Below are positions 42,804 to 51,894 of a stretch of DNA of 64,000 bases, piece after piece (the stretch's first letter is position 1; each line of letters begins with the position of its first letter). The notes beneath the pieces were generated by a model, which worked only from the letters and a program-made list of their open reading frames with translations, had not been told where the DNA came from and did no database searches. A program made the position numbers and the translations under genes. Origin of the DNA: Methanolacinia sp964465295 (GTDB lineage Archaea > Halobacteriota > Methanomicrobia > Methanomicrobiales > Methanomicrobiaceae); assembly GCA_964465295.1 (NCBI GenBank), contig CAYXKC010000002.1, forward strand, positions 1-64,000, given 5' to 3'.

Positions 42804-43519
42804 AGATTACCATACTCGGCACAGGCGATACGGTTGGGACCCCGCGGGTGGGCTGTGACTGCCCGGTATGCACTGGTGCGGTAAAAGAGGGGAAATCCCG
42901 CTTGAGAACCTCATTTTTGGTTGAAAATGAGGGGAAATCTGTTTTGATCGATACATCTCCCGACTTAAAAGAGCAGCTGATTCGTGCCGGTGCGCCTCAT
43001 ATCGATGCGGTGCTCTGGACGCATGCCCACTATGATCATATTGCGGGCTTCAACGAATTTTACAGGGTCCAGGATTTTCCCCCGGCATACGCTCCGGAGA
43101 AAGTGATGGATGATATATCGGGATTTTTCCATTTCCTGAGGTTTAAAAGGAACATCGTAGAACCGTATGAACCTTTTACGCTCTTCGGCATGGAATTTGA
43201 ATTTGTCAGGGTTAATCATCCCCCGATCGACACCTTTGGGATTTTCATCCGATGTAAGGGCAGGAAGGTGGGCTACACTTCAGATACAAACCCGGATCTG
43301 CCGCCTGAAACGATGAAGGAGCTTTTTGGCTGCGACCTGCTCTTCCTTGATGCACTGATGCCCGCAGATGTCCATATAGGAAAGCACATGAATGTCGCAG
43401 AGGCTTATGATCTTGCACGAAAACTCTCTCCCAAAGAGTATTATTATGTTCACATGAGCCACAGGATTCCTATGTCTCACCCTGGTGCGGGCCGTGATTT
43501 CATGACATTTGATCTCTGA
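42800..43519 (+). CDS. Metallo-beta-lactamase-fold hydrolase, PhnP-like
   Basis: A 239-residue protein from ATG 42800. It has ILGTGDTVGTPRVGCDCPVC with the two cysteines of PhnP-type proteins, WTHAHYDHIAGF (HxHxDH zinc motif), RVNHPPIDTFG, VGYTSDTN and SHRIPMSH near the end. PhnP family members are phosphodiesterases. It is coupled to the upstream ATPase by a four-base overlap. Confidence 0.88.
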   Translation: MKITILGTGDTVGTPRVGCDCPVCTGAVKEGKSRLRTSFLVENEGKSVLIDTSPDLKEQLIRAGAPHIDAVLWTHAHYDHIAGFNEFYRVQDFPPAYAPEKVMDDISGFFHFLRFKRNIVEPYEPFTLFGMEFEFVRVNHPPIDTFGIFIRCKGRKVGYTSDTNPDLPPETMKELFGCDLLFLDALMPADVHIGKHMNVAEAYDLARKLSPKEYYYVHMSHRIPMSHPGAGRDFMTFDL

Positions 43520-43583
43520 TCCCGTCTGTGGGGTTCTTACCAATACTTATATACTCGTATAAAATCCAAAGATATGGGTACCT

Positions 43584-43853
43584 ATGGAGATAAAAGTAAT
43601 AGAACTTAAAAAGGATCTCGCCCGTATTGCCTTCATCGGGGAAGGGCACACTTTTATGAATGCCCTTGTGGATGAAATCCTAAAGAATCCCGATGTGGAT
43701 GTTGCCAATTACAGCAGCGAATTCCATTTCACAGATCCAGTACTTCTCGTAACAACAAAAAAAGGTAAAAACCCAATTGATGCGATCCGTGATGCAGCGG
43801 TCTCCATCTCAGGCAACTGTGCCGGGATTATTAAAGTTCTGGAAAAATCCTGA
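43584..43853 (+). CDS. rpoL: DNA-directed RNA polymerase subunit L (Rpo11)
   Basis: An 89-residue protein. It begins EIKVIELKKDLARIAFIGEG and contains HTFMNALVDEILKN, the assembly motif shared with Rpb11/alpha. The rest fits subunit L of archaeal polymerase, which pairs with Rpo3. TATA-like CTTATATA lies about 30 bases upstream. Confidence 0.96.
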   Translation: MEIKVIELKKDLARIAFIGEGHTFMNALVDEILKNPDVDVANYSSEFHFTDPVLLVTTKKGKNPIDAIRDAAVSISGNCAGIIKVLEKS

Positions 43854-43872
43854 ATAAAAAAATATTTTTTTC

Positions 43873-44484
43873 TCAGACCTTTTCTGTAAAGGCAATCGAT
43901 CCTGCAACACGGGTAATCTTTACCCTGAGATTCTGGCCGGGTTTTGTATTCGCCACGTAAAGTGTATATTTTCCGACCTTTGCAACGCCGTCGCCCCTTT
44001 TCGAGAGGAACTGGATCTCGATATCGAGCTCTTTTCCTTCCTCAACAAGATTTGCGGTTGCATCTCCTCTGACTCTTCTCTTACGTACAGGCCTGTGGCC
44101 TCCGCACGCATCGCACCTGAGCATAGGGATCCTTCCGTCCTTTACCAGTCTTGTGTCCGGTTTTCCGCACTCCGAGCAAATAACATAGTCCTGCGTATAT
44201 TTATCGATCAGACTGCCGATGAGGTCGCTGTCGAATTTTCCATTGAATATTGCACGATTCCCGTCGATTTTTCCTGCGGTTCCAAGTTCTCCAAGCATGT
44301 ATTTCATAACGTGGTCCTGCTCCCTCCGAAGGGTCGACGTAATCTCTGAGAAATTTTCAAGAACGGTGGTCTTCCCCTCAATATACACCCTCGCTTCAGG
44401 TACCTGGAAACGTCCCTCATCACCGGATGTCTCGGTGATATTGCTGTATGCCTTCTTTAAAAGGGCTTCATAAGGGTCTGTCAT
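43873..44484 (-). CDS. Translation initiation factor aIF2 beta subunit with C-terminal TRAM domain
   Basis: A 203-residue protein. Residues 1-140 are aIF2beta: helical N-terminus, FKLL-like core, GELGTAGKIDGNRAIFNGKF, and the zinc ribbon CSECGKPDTRLVKDGR with CDACGG. Residues about 147-203 are a TRAM domain (IEIQFLSKRGDGVAKVGKYT, VKITRVAGSIAFTEKV), which binds RNA and is fused here as in some other methanogens. aIF2 brings initiator tRNA to the ribosome. Confidence 0.95.
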   Translation of the reverse strand: MTDPYEALLKKAYSNITETSGDEGRFQVPEARVYIEGKTTVLENFSEITSTLRREQDHVMKYMLGELGTAGKIDGNRAIFNGKFDSDLIGSLIDKYTQDYVICSECGKPDTRLVKDGRIPMLRCDACGGHRPVRKRRVRGDATANLVEEGKELDIEIQFLSKRGDGVAKVGKYTLYVANTKPGQNLRVKITRVAGSIAFTEKV

Positions 44485-44486
44485 GC

Positions 44487-44510
44487 CTATATATTGACGC
44501 TATATATTGA
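44487..44510 (-). promoter_or_regulatory. Tandem TATA-like 11-mers before aIF2beta
   Basis: The 11-base sequence CTATATATTGA occurs twice at a distance of 13 bases (44487-44497, 44500-44510), just upstream of the minus-strand ATG at 44484. The distal one is about 21 bases from the start codon, consistent with a leaderless transcript. The proximal one is too close to act as a TATA box for this gene. Confidence 0.45.
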
Positions 44511-44653
44511 TATAACTCACTTTTATCACCTCCCGGGTGGATCTATGTTTCAGTCATTTCTTCAGGAACCGGGGATGCGTGGAAACAAAATATGTATGAT
44601 TTAAAAATCTGGAAGAACTATAAATTCTTATATTTCGGCTGGAGGAATTATTT

Positions 44654-47206
44654 TTGAATATTCAGGATTCATTTTCAAATATCTTCGGGGAAGGAGAAGG
44701 AGAGAGGGATATCTTTTTCCTGGTTATGACCGGGCTTGTTATTTTCATGGTTGTGCTCTCAGAGACTGCCCTCGTCTTTGCAACCAGCGGATTATTCCTT
44801 CTCTTATCCAACCTGTTTTATTTTCCATTAATTCTCTTCAACCTGAAGTTTTATGAAAAAGGGCTGGCGATCAGCACAGTACTCGGGATTATCTACTTCG
44901 CAGTGTCCCTGATGCTGATCGAACTGCAGGCAGAAAATATTCTGATTTCATTCTCAATCATGGTTACGTATATCGCTGTAGGAATCAGCATCTCGTTTAT
45001 ATACAAAACCTATAACGAAAGCCGGAAGAATCTTATAAACAGTATCAACAGTTACGAGGACCTTTTTGAAGAGATCCAGGACGCAATAATCGTTTATGAT
45101 TCCAATGGCTCGATCCTTGGTGTCAATAATGGGGTTTCCCGCCTTTTCGGACTTGATAGAAAATATGTATCCTTTTTAAAAATCGATGACCTTGCAGGAT
45201 TTATCGGGAGTGAAAACCTAAAAAAGGCTTTTTATGACGTTACCCTGTCAGGGAGCGTCTTTACCGATACAGAATTAAGGCAGTCCGACGGGACGCTGAA
45301 GTACGTTGAAATCCATTCCGGTGTTATAAACCCGGCAGAGGGGGTGATGAGGGCATATATCCGTGATGTCACCGGCAGGGTTCTCGCTGAACAGAAGATC
45401 CAGGCGAGTGAGGCACGTTACCGCCACCTGACAAATCAGCTGCCCGAGATGATCTTTGAACTTGATGTTGAGGGCAACTTCCTCTTTGCAACCAGATACT
45501 CAATCAATATTGCAGGGAGGACTCCGGAAGAGCTCGAGGGCGGAATTGCATTCTGGGATATTTTAATCGCTGAAGACCGTGCCCGTGCACGCAAAAATCT
45601 TGAATGGTTCTATAAAGGGATGTTTTTGGGTGCTGTTGAATACAGGATAAAGAAACCCGACGGAATTATAATCCCGGTTCTTGTTCATTTCAGCTATGAC
45701 TTTGATGATGATAACTCTGTCCGCGGCATCAGGGGCGTTGCAATGGATATAACCCAGAGAAAAAGGATGGAAACAGCTCTCCGGCGAAACGAGAAAAAAT
45801 TCAGGGGCCTGTTTGAAAATTCGAACGATGCAGTCATAATCTTCAACAAGGGCGGCTGTATAGTGGATATCAATAACAGGCTGTGCCTGATGCTTGGTAT
45901 AAACAGGGACGATGCGGTATCCTGTAACCTGGAGTCCCGTTTTCCCGATTCTGAATGGAAGAAGGTATCGGGGATGTACAGGGACACTCCGGGGGAGGGC
46001 ATTTTTTTTGAGTCGAGGATGCAGCACAGCAAAGGGCACTTCATCGATGTCGAGATAAGTTCGGGTATAATCGATCCCGAAGAAGGCCTCTACCAGGCAA
46101 TTCTAAGGGATATATCCGAGAGGAAAAGAGCTCTGGCAGAACTGGCGGTCAGCAGGGAGAGGCTGAACCTGGCGATCGAGGGTGCAGGTATGTGCGTCTG
46201 GGACTGGGATATGGAGAATGACGAGATGCACTTTGAGGGGAATTATAACGAGATGTTCAATCCTGATGATTTAATTGGAGGCCCTTCCGGGACAATCTGG
46301 AGGGAAATTCTCCAAAAAGAGTTTTACAGTACCATCATTGGCCTCTTTCCCGGTTCTCCTGGATCCAATTCTTCAGGTTCAGGCCCTAAAACCATGCAAT
46401 TCGAATCTGAATATAAATTCAGGACAGGTGAGGGTTCATATAAATGGATAACTGTACTCGGGAAAATTGTTGAATTTGATGAATCAGGCAATCCTGTAAG
46501 GATTGCAGGTATTATGCAGGACGTCTCCGACAAGAAGAGGTCCCAGGGCGCTTTGTATGAAGCAAACAAGAAGCTCAATCTCCTCTCAAGCATTACACGT
46601 CATGATATACTGAACCAGATCGTCGGCGTCAGGGGATTCACAGACATCCTTGCAAAAAGACTTCCTGAAGAAAACTCGGAGCTTCTTCATTATCTCGATA
46701 TGATAAAGAAGGCCACGTTGAATATCCAGGAGCAGATCACCTTTACAAGAGACTACCAGAACATCGGGGTGGAATCCCCTGCCTGGCAGAATCTTGGCAA
46801 TATTATCGAGTCGTCGCGTTCGAGGGCACAACTAAGAGGTGTTGTCTTCTCGAATAAATGCGGTGGTCTTGAGATATATGCCGATCCGATGATTGAAAAG
46901 ATCTTCTTCAACCTTCTTGACAACGCGATGCGTCATGGCAGCGGGGTAAACTGTATTGAGGTCAGTTGTGAGAGGTGCAGGGGGGACCTCAAAATAACCG
47001 TCAGGGATGATGGGGTGGGCGTTCCTTACGACCTGAAGGAGAAGATATTCGATCACGGGTATGGGAGCAATACCGGTCTTGGTCTCTTTTTGGTCAGGGA
47101 GATTCTCGGCATAACCGGTATGGAAATAAATGAGGTGGGTGAACCCGGAAAGGGAGCTGTATTTGAGATACAGATTCCTGCCGATAACGTGAGGGAGGCT
47201 GCCTGA
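44654..47206 (+). CDS. Membrane sensor histidine kinase with multiple PAS domains
   Basis: An 850-residue protein; TTG start, supported by GGAGGA 7 bases upstream. About four membrane segments lie in residues 20-118. They are followed by PAS domains (about 135-250, 255-375, 380-495, 500-640). A methanogen-type dimerisation region follows, with SSITRHDILNQIVGV (phospho-His in R-H-D), then an ATPase domain with NLLDNAMRHG (N box), RDDGVGVP (G1) and GLGLFLVREIL (G2). It shares its layout with the kinase at 60428. A receiver protein gene follows at 47317. Confidence 0.92.
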   Translation: MNIQDSFSNIFGEGEGERDIFFLVMTGLVIFMVVLSETALVFATSGLFLLLSNLFYFPLILFNLKFYEKGLAISTVLGIIYFAVSLMLIELQAENILISFSIMVTYIAVGISISFIYKTYNESRKNLINSINSYEDLFEEIQDAIIVYDSNGSILGVNNGVSRLFGLDRKYVSFLKIDDLAGFIGSENLKKAFYDVTLSGSVFTDTELRQSDGTLKYVEIHSGVINPAEGVMRAYIRDVTGRVLAEQKIQASEARYRHLTNQLPEMIFELDVEGNFLFATRYSINIAGRTPEELEGGIAFWDILIAEDRARARKNLEWFYKGMFLGAVEYRIKKPDGIIIPVLVHFSYDFDDDNSVRGIRGVAMDITQRKRMETALRRNEKKFRGLFENSNDAVIIFNKGGCIVDINNRLCLMLGINRDDAVSCNLESRFPDSEWKKVSGMYRDTPGEGIFFESRMQHSKGHFIDVEISSGIIDPEEGLYQAILRDISERKRALAELAVSRERLNLAIEGAGMCVWDWDMENDEMHFEGNYNEMFNPDDLIGGPSGTIWREILQKEFYSTIIGLFPGSPGSNSSGSGPKTMQFESEYKFRTGEGSYKWITVLGKIVEFDESGNPVRIAGIMQDVSDKKRSQGALYEANKKLNLLSSITRHDILNQIVGVRGFTDILAKRLPEENSELLHYLDMIKKATLNIQEQITFTRDYQNIGVESPAWQNLGNIIESSRSRAQLRGVVFSNKCGGLEIYADPMIEKIFFNLLDNAMRHGSGVNCIEVSCERCRGDLKITVRDDGVGVPYDLKEKIFDHGYGSNTGLGLFLVREILGITGMEINEVGEPGKGAVFEIQIPADNVREAA

Positions 47207-47316
47207 ATCTTATGCCGGATCGTCTCTATGAGCCGGAGCTTCATGCTAAACAGCAAATAATTTTAACTTTCAGGTAGACTGCCTATTTAACAGGATAACC
47301 GGTATTGAGGATTTAT

Positions 47317-47688
47317 ATGGTTGATAAAAAGATACTCGTGGTTGAGGACGATGCGATTATTTCAGAGTTGCTGATGTGGCGCCTGAAAGATCTGGGTTAT
47401 AAGAACTGTAACTTTGTATCTTCCGGGGAGGAGGCGATTCAGAAGGCCGGAGAGATCATGCCGGATCTTATTCTTATGGATATTACACTGGAGGGGGATA
47501 TCGACGGGATCGATGCAATTGTGGAGATCAAAAAGTCCTTGCCCGATGTGCCTTTCATATATCTCAGTTCGCACATGGAGGACGAGATCATCGACAGGGC
47601 GCTTGCAACGAGACCTTCCGGCTACATTGCCAAACCATTCGAGGACTTTGAACTTCGTATGGGAATTGAGATCTCCCTGATGAAATGA
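47317..47688 (+). CDS. Single-domain response regulator
   Basis: A 123-residue receiver domain starting at ATG 47317, with GAGG six bases before. ILVVEDDAIISELLM (acidic pair), LILMDITLEGDIDGID (phospho-Asp), IYLSSH and GYIAKPFED (Lys) are all present. No output domain. It lies 110 bases after the sensor kinase and is its likely partner. Confidence 0.92.
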   Translation: MVDKKILVVEDDAIISELLMWRLKDLGYKNCNFVSSGEEAIQKAGEIMPDLILMDITLEGDIDGIDAIVEIKKSLPDVPFIYLSSHMEDEIIDRALATRPSGYIAKPFEDFELRMGIEISLMK

Positions 47689-47791
47689 TCTAAAAACAAT
47701 ATTCGCAATTTTAATCCTGTTTTCTCTCCTCCAATTGTATGTTCCTGTAAATGGATTCTTTCCGACAGACTCCTCTTTATTACTGCAGTGA

Positions 47792-47800
47792 TTTATAATA
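47792..47800 (+). promoter_or_regulatory. TATA-like box of purL
   Basis: TTTATAATA, centred about 47796, would place the transcription start near 47820. That is downstream of the ATG at 47802, which argues for the ATG at 47883 as the purL start. Confidence 0.45.
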
Positions 47801-47882
47801 TATGTCGCAGGCGGTTAAGGGGGTACTGGCGGAGAGATTTTGGTCAGTATTATCACATCTGAAAACCAGATATTTCTGCAGT

Positions 47883-49955
47883 ATGCTATCGCCCCGTGAT
47901 GAGGAATATATTGAAAAGAAGCTCGGGAGACCCCTTACCCGTCTTGAATATGCCTGTTTTGAAAATTTATGGAGTGAACACTGTTCATATCGCTCTACAA
48001 AGCCGCTCCTTGGAAGTCTGCCAACGGAAGGAGAGAATGTTCTCCTGGGCCCCGGAGACGATGCTGCAATAGTTAAATTTTCAGACGACATTGCGCTTGC
48101 AATAGGAATGGAGTCGCACAATCACCCGAGTTATGTCGACCCTTATGACGGTGCGGCAACAGGTGTGGGCGGAATTGTGAGGGATATAATCTCCATGGGT
48201 GCAAAACCCGTCGCACTTATGGATCCGCTCTTCTTCGGGGAACTATCAGGCGAGAAGAACAGGTACCTCTTCGAGCACGTCGTATCCGGCATTGGGGACT
48301 ACGGCAACTGTATTGGCGTTCCGGTTGTGAGGGGCGACCTTGTTTTCGATGAAAAATACGCAGGAAACCCGCTTGTAAATGTTGTTTGCGTAGGAATTGT
48401 TCATCCCGAAAAATTCCTGACGGCCCGCGTCAAGAGTCCCGGAAGCAGGCTTATACTGTACGGATCTTCTACCGGACGCGACGGCCTTGGAGGTGCCTCC
48501 TTTGCATCCCGCGATCTATCCGAGGATTCGGAATCCGAGGATCGCCCTGCAGTGCAGGTTGGTGATCCTTATACCGAAAAGCTGCTGATCGATGCAACCC
48601 TGGAACTCGCTGAAACGGGCAAAATACTATCCTGCAGGGATTTAGGTGCTGCCGGACTCGCCGGCGCCTCTTCCGAGATGTCAGAAACCTTCGGCGCAGT
48701 AATCTACGCGGACAGGGTGCACCTTCGTGAGGAGAATATGGACGAGGTCGAGATACTCCTTGCCGAATCACAGGAGAGAATGCTGGTTGAGGTCCGTCCC
48801 GAAGATGTGGATGAGATTACTGCGATAATCGGGAAGTACGATCTTAAATGGAGCGATATAGGGGAGGTTACTGAAGAGAGGAAGTACGTGGTCTCCTTCA
48901 ATGGCAGTGTAGAATGTGATCTCCCGATCGATCTTCTTGTTGGCGGAGCACCCGGAGAGAAGTGGCCGGGCAGGCCTTACGATGCGCAAAAAGAGTACAG
49001 GAAACCTGAAGACGGCCTTAAGGATCTCTGCTTAAAGGTCCTCTCGCATCCCGAGGTCGCCGGAAAGGACTGGGTCAGCAGACAGTACGACCATCATGTA
49101 CAGTTGAGATCCGTATCCCTTGCAGGAGGTGCCGCATGCCTCAGGCTGGGGGATTCCGGGCTGTTTCTCTCGTGCGGCTGCAGCCCCCGGCAGATATATT
49201 TAAGCCCCTATGCCGGTACGGCGAATGCGGTGTACGAGAATGCGGCCAACCTTGCGGCAATGGGTGCAGAACCTCTCTGCGTGGTCAACTGCCTGAATTT
49301 TGCAAGCCCTGTCCACGAGGAGATTTTCTGGCAGATTAGCGAATCCGTCCGGGGTATGGGGGACATGTGCCGGATGCTCAAAACACCGGTTGTCGGCGGC
49401 AACGTATCGCTTTACAACGAGAGCGATGAATTCGAAACGCAGATCCCCCCGACCCCGTGCATAGGCATGGCAGGTAAGGGCCCTGTGAGGAAACACCTGG
49501 TTGCAAAACCCGGACAGAAACTTGCAGTCATAGGAAGGGATGGAGGAAGTACAGGCGGCTCCATCCTTGATGCGGTTACAGGATGTGGTGGAGAAGCACC
49601 CAAAGTGCCTGATGTATCCATCCTTGATTATATCAGAAAACTTGTGAACGGCGGTTTTGTATCATCTGCAACAGACATCTCCCGTGGCGGTCTCCTGGCT
49701 TCAGTCGTATCTCTTGCAGGAACAGCCGATCTGAAACTGTCCGGCGATCCTGTAAAAAGGCTATTCTCAGAGAGTTATGGCCGGTTCCTTGTAGCAGTCG
49801 ATGACGAAAAAGCGCTTGACGGAGTCGATTATGAACTGATCGGAACTGCCGGCGGGGATTTGCTCAGGATAAAGTTTGCCGGCGGGGAGCTGCTTTTGGG
49901 AAAGGATGAGATCGAATCCGCGACAGGTTCGACTACGAAATTAATGAAATACTGA
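47883..49955 (+). CDS. purL: Phosphoribosylformylglycinamidine synthase subunit PurL
   Basis: A 690-residue protein from ATG 47883 (MLSPRDEEYIEKKLGRPLT), the usual beginning of small PurL. Motifs include FENLWSEHCSYRSTKPLL, PGDDAAIVKF, GIGMESHNHPSYVDPYDGAATGVGG-type glycine-rich ATP site and SCRDLGAAGLAGASSEM. It forms the formylglycinamidine ribotide in purine synthesis together with PurS and PurQ, which are not in this window. The alternative start at 47802 would add 27 residues with no family likeness. Confidence 0.94.
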   Translation: MLSPRDEEYIEKKLGRPLTRLEYACFENLWSEHCSYRSTKPLLGSLPTEGENVLLGPGDDAAIVKFSDDIALAIGMESHNHPSYVDPYDGAATGVGGIVRDIISMGAKPVALMDPLFFGELSGEKNRYLFEHVVSGIGDYGNCIGVPVVRGDLVFDEKYAGNPLVNVVCVGIVHPEKFLTARVKSPGSRLILYGSSTGRDGLGGASFASRDLSEDSESEDRPAVQVGDPYTEKLLIDATLELAETGKILSCRDLGAAGLAGASSEMSETFGAVIYADRVHLREENMDEVEILLAESQERMLVEVRPEDVDEITAIIGKYDLKWSDIGEVTEERKYVVSFNGSVECDLPIDLLVGGAPGEKWPGRPYDAQKEYRKPEDGLKDLCLKVLSHPEVAGKDWVSRQYDHHVQLRSVSLAGGAACLRLGDSGLFLSCGCSPRQIYLSPYAGTANAVYENAANLAAMGAEPLCVVNCLNFASPVHEEIFWQISESVRGMGDMCRMLKTPVVGGNVSLYNESDEFETQIPPTPCIGMAGKGPVRKHLVAKPGQKLAVIGRDGGSTGGSILDAVTGCGGEAPKVPDVSILDYIRKLVNGGFVSSATDISRGGLLASVVSLAGTADLKLSGDPVKRLFSESYGRFLVAVDDEKALDGVDYELIGTAGGDLLRIKFAGGELLLGKDEIESATGSTTKLMKY

Positions 49956-49972
49956 ATTTTTGGATAATTTAA

Positions 49973-50002
49973 GGGAGAGGAATATTCTCTTTTCTCTCTC
50001 CC
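49973..50002. terminator. Hairpin GGGAGAG/CTCTCCC after purL
   Basis: Arms GGGAGAG (49973-49979) and CTCTCCC (49996-50002) are complementary and enclose a T-rich loop just after the purL stop. The remaining 140 bases before the convergent flavodoxin gene contain only AT-rich sequence. Confidence 0.5.
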
Positions 50003-50144
50003 TCTTCTGCTTAATGAAGATTGTCAACCTCTTTATATACAACGGCCAGCCTTTTGTCATCTTTTCATCCAGTGAAATCCCGGCTTCAGGGACCAGTCCG
50101 GTACAGTGCCCGGGCGAACCGTCTTCCATTTGAAATTCTCGAAG

Positions 50145-50615
50145 CTAAAGCCCCGCCGCCTCTATCATCTTATCTATTTTTTCGTGGTCTTTGGTCTCTT
50201 TTTCAGAAAATCCAAATGCACCGGAGACCTCAAGCCCTGAATCTTTAAGTCTTTTCCTGAGGACATTGAGAGTTTCGCCCTCCGAAGCACGGTATGTGGT
50301 AAATATAATCACTTTTTTGCCCTTTCCGCCTTCAATAATTTCAAGGCCTGTGTTGATAACCGGTGTAGGGTGTCCCGCCCATACCGGAGTTCCCAGGAAT
50401 ATTAATTCATAAGCGGAGAGGTCGATCTCCGGGGTCTCGATCTCATCTTTCTGCTGCATCAGTGCCCTTTTAATCCCGGATGTATACATCCCAATCCTGG
50501 AGTATCTTTTCACCGGCTTTAGTTCGAATAACTCTGAACCGGTCTTTTCATGAATGTATTCAGCGATCCGTTTTGTGTTTCCGGTCTCCGAATGGTATAT
50601 TATCAGGCTCTTCAT
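50145..50615 (-). CDS. Flavodoxin family protein
   Basis: A 156-residue protein. IIYHSETGNTKRIAEYI is the FMN phosphate loop (S-x-T-G-N-T), and FLGTPVWAGHPTP and FTTYRASEGETL contact the ring. It is longer than a MioC-type flavodoxin and typical of methanogen stand-alone flavodoxins. An electron carrier role is inferred; partner unknown. Confidence 0.9.
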   Translation of the reverse strand: MKSLIIYHSETGNTKRIAEYIHEKTGSELFELKPVKRYSRIGMYTSGIKRALMQQKDEIETPEIDLSAYELIFLGTPVWAGHPTPVINTGLEIIEGGKGKKVIIFTTYRASEGETLNVLRKRLKDSGLEVSGAFGFSEKETKDHEKIDKMIEAAGL

Positions 50616-50861
50616 TCATCTCCTCCGTGATGGTTGTCTGTTATTCCATAGCACCTCAGGAAAAATATATATGTATTCCTGAACCTTTTGTGCGTAAACC
50701 GGGTCCCGTGATGAAGGCGGTCCCGGCGGCACTGCGGTATGTGGTTGCCCTATTCGGCAAATTTTATTGTTAATCCAAAAATTTTGGCCGGAATGCCAGG
50801 ATTTTAAAAAAATGATCGGTTTAGGTAAACTTCATAAACATTATATCGTCTTCAAAAAATA
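50616..50861. other. Intergenic gap without recognised feature
   Basis: This part of the 340-base gap between the flavodoxin and mptA genes holds only AT-rich sequence, a G/C-rich patch (50696-50745) with no clear open frame or helix, and two TATA-like motifs, TCATAAACA (about 50832) and TTATAT (50841-50846), that could serve mptA. Confidence 0.5.
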
Positions 50862-50934
50862 GGTACAGGTATTAGATACTGTGAGTCATCCGGAGGGATG
50901 AGTTGCAGTTGTACCAGAAATACCTGAATGTATT
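50862..50934 (+). promoter_or_regulatory. Structured leader upstream of mptA with alternative helices
   Basis: A strong hairpin spans 50879-50908: CTGTGA pairs with TTGCAG and TCATCC with GGATGA around a GGAG loop, interrupted only by one G-G mismatch. It can be closed by GGTACAG (50862-50868) with TTGTACC (50909-50915) or by CAGGTATT (50866-50873) with AATACCTG (50919-50926). The two share bases and exclude each other. AATAC (50919-50923) can also pair with GTATT (50930-50934), just before the first ATG. A transcription start near 50861 would include it all. Confidence 0.55.
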
Positions 50935-50955
50935 ATGATCGAAGAGGTTTATTCG

Positions 50956-51894
50956 ATGGATCTCCCGGATACACAGTCCACATTACCCGAGGTTCGCATC
51001 AATCTTACGAGAGTTGGTGTAAAGAACGTAAAAAAGCTTATTGAAGTAGCAAGGCCCGGCAAAAGACCAGTAATTTTCATATCCAATTTTGATGTCTTCG
51101 TTGACCTCCCAAGCAGCCTTAAAGGGGCGAATATGTCGCGAAACTTTGAAGTTATCGACGATGTTCTCCAGAAGGCGGTAGACGGAGAAGTCAAAGGTAT
51201 TGAAGATGTATGCAATTCGGTTGCAAGGAAACTCCTCGATCATCATGAGTATGCCGACAGGACGGAAGTCCGGATGACGAGCACATTCATGGTGAGGCGC
51301 GAAACCCCTGTATCAAAGACAGAGTGCGACGAAGTTGTCAAAGTTGTAGCCAGTGCGATTGCAAAACGAAACAACGGCAAACCGATAATCAGGAAGAGTA
51401 TCGGTGCCGAAGTCACGGGAATAACTGCATGCCCCTGCGCCCAGAACATCATGAAAGAGATCGCCCAGAACAAACTCGCCGATCTCGGTGTCGGTCAGGA
51501 GAAGATCAAAGAGTTTCTTGATGCGGTTCCGATGGCAACCCACAACCAGAGAGGGCAGGGTTTCCTGAGCATCGAGATCGACGATGACCAGTGGGTTGAT
51601 CTCGAGAAGATTATCAATGTTCTAAAAAATTCAATGAGTGCAAAGATCTACGAACTGTTGAAGAGAGGCGATGAGAGCCACGTGGTCTTTTCCGCCCATA
51701 AGAATGCAAGGTTTGTGGAGGACTGCGTCAGGGAGATGGCAAAGAGCGTTCTGGCAGAGTTCGAGTTCCTTCCAGGCGACTCGCTTGTTACAATACGCCA
51801 GACAAATGAAGAGAGCATCCACCAGCACGATGCATATGCCGAGAGAAAGGCGACCATCGCTGAACTAAGGGCAGAGATTAACGATTCGTTTTGA
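50956..51894 (+). CDS. mptA: GTP cyclohydrolase MptA (type IV, archaeal)
   Basis: A 312-residue protein from ATG 50956, preceded by GAGG at 50944-50947; an ATG at 50935 would add seven residues. FolE2/MptA features are RINLTRVGVKNVKKLI, FDVFVDLPSS, and the metal site ITACPCAQNIM with its cysteine, plus later MATHNQRGQGFL with histidine. It opens GTP to the cyclic phosphate of dihydroneopterin, the first step to methanopterin. The structured leader before it suggests regulation at the RNA or promoter level. Confidence 0.93.
   Translation: MDLPDTQSTLPEVRINLTRVGVKNVKKLIEVARPGKRPVIFISNFDVFVDLPSSLKGANMSRNFEVIDDVLQKAVDGEVKGIEDVCNSVARKLLDHHEYADRTEVRMTSTFMVRRETPVSKTECDEVVKVVASAIAKRNNGKPIIRKSIGAEVTGITACPCAQNIMKEIAQNKLADLGVGQEKIKEFLDAVPMATHNQRGQGFLSIEIDDDQWVDLEKIINVLKNSMSAKIYELLKRGDESHVVFSAHKNARFVEDCVREMAKSVLAEFEFLPGDSLVTIRQTNEESIHQHDAYAERKATIAELRAEINDSF

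Noticed and set aside
47802..47882. N-terminal extension of PurL from ATG 47802
   Set aside because: The TATA-like box at 47792-47800 would place the transcript start after this ATG, and the 27 extra residues do not resemble the family.
50480..50773. Plus-strand frame opposite and beyond the flavodoxin gene
   Set aside because: Half of it is antisense to the flavodoxin and the rest is intergenic; no motif or ribosome site.
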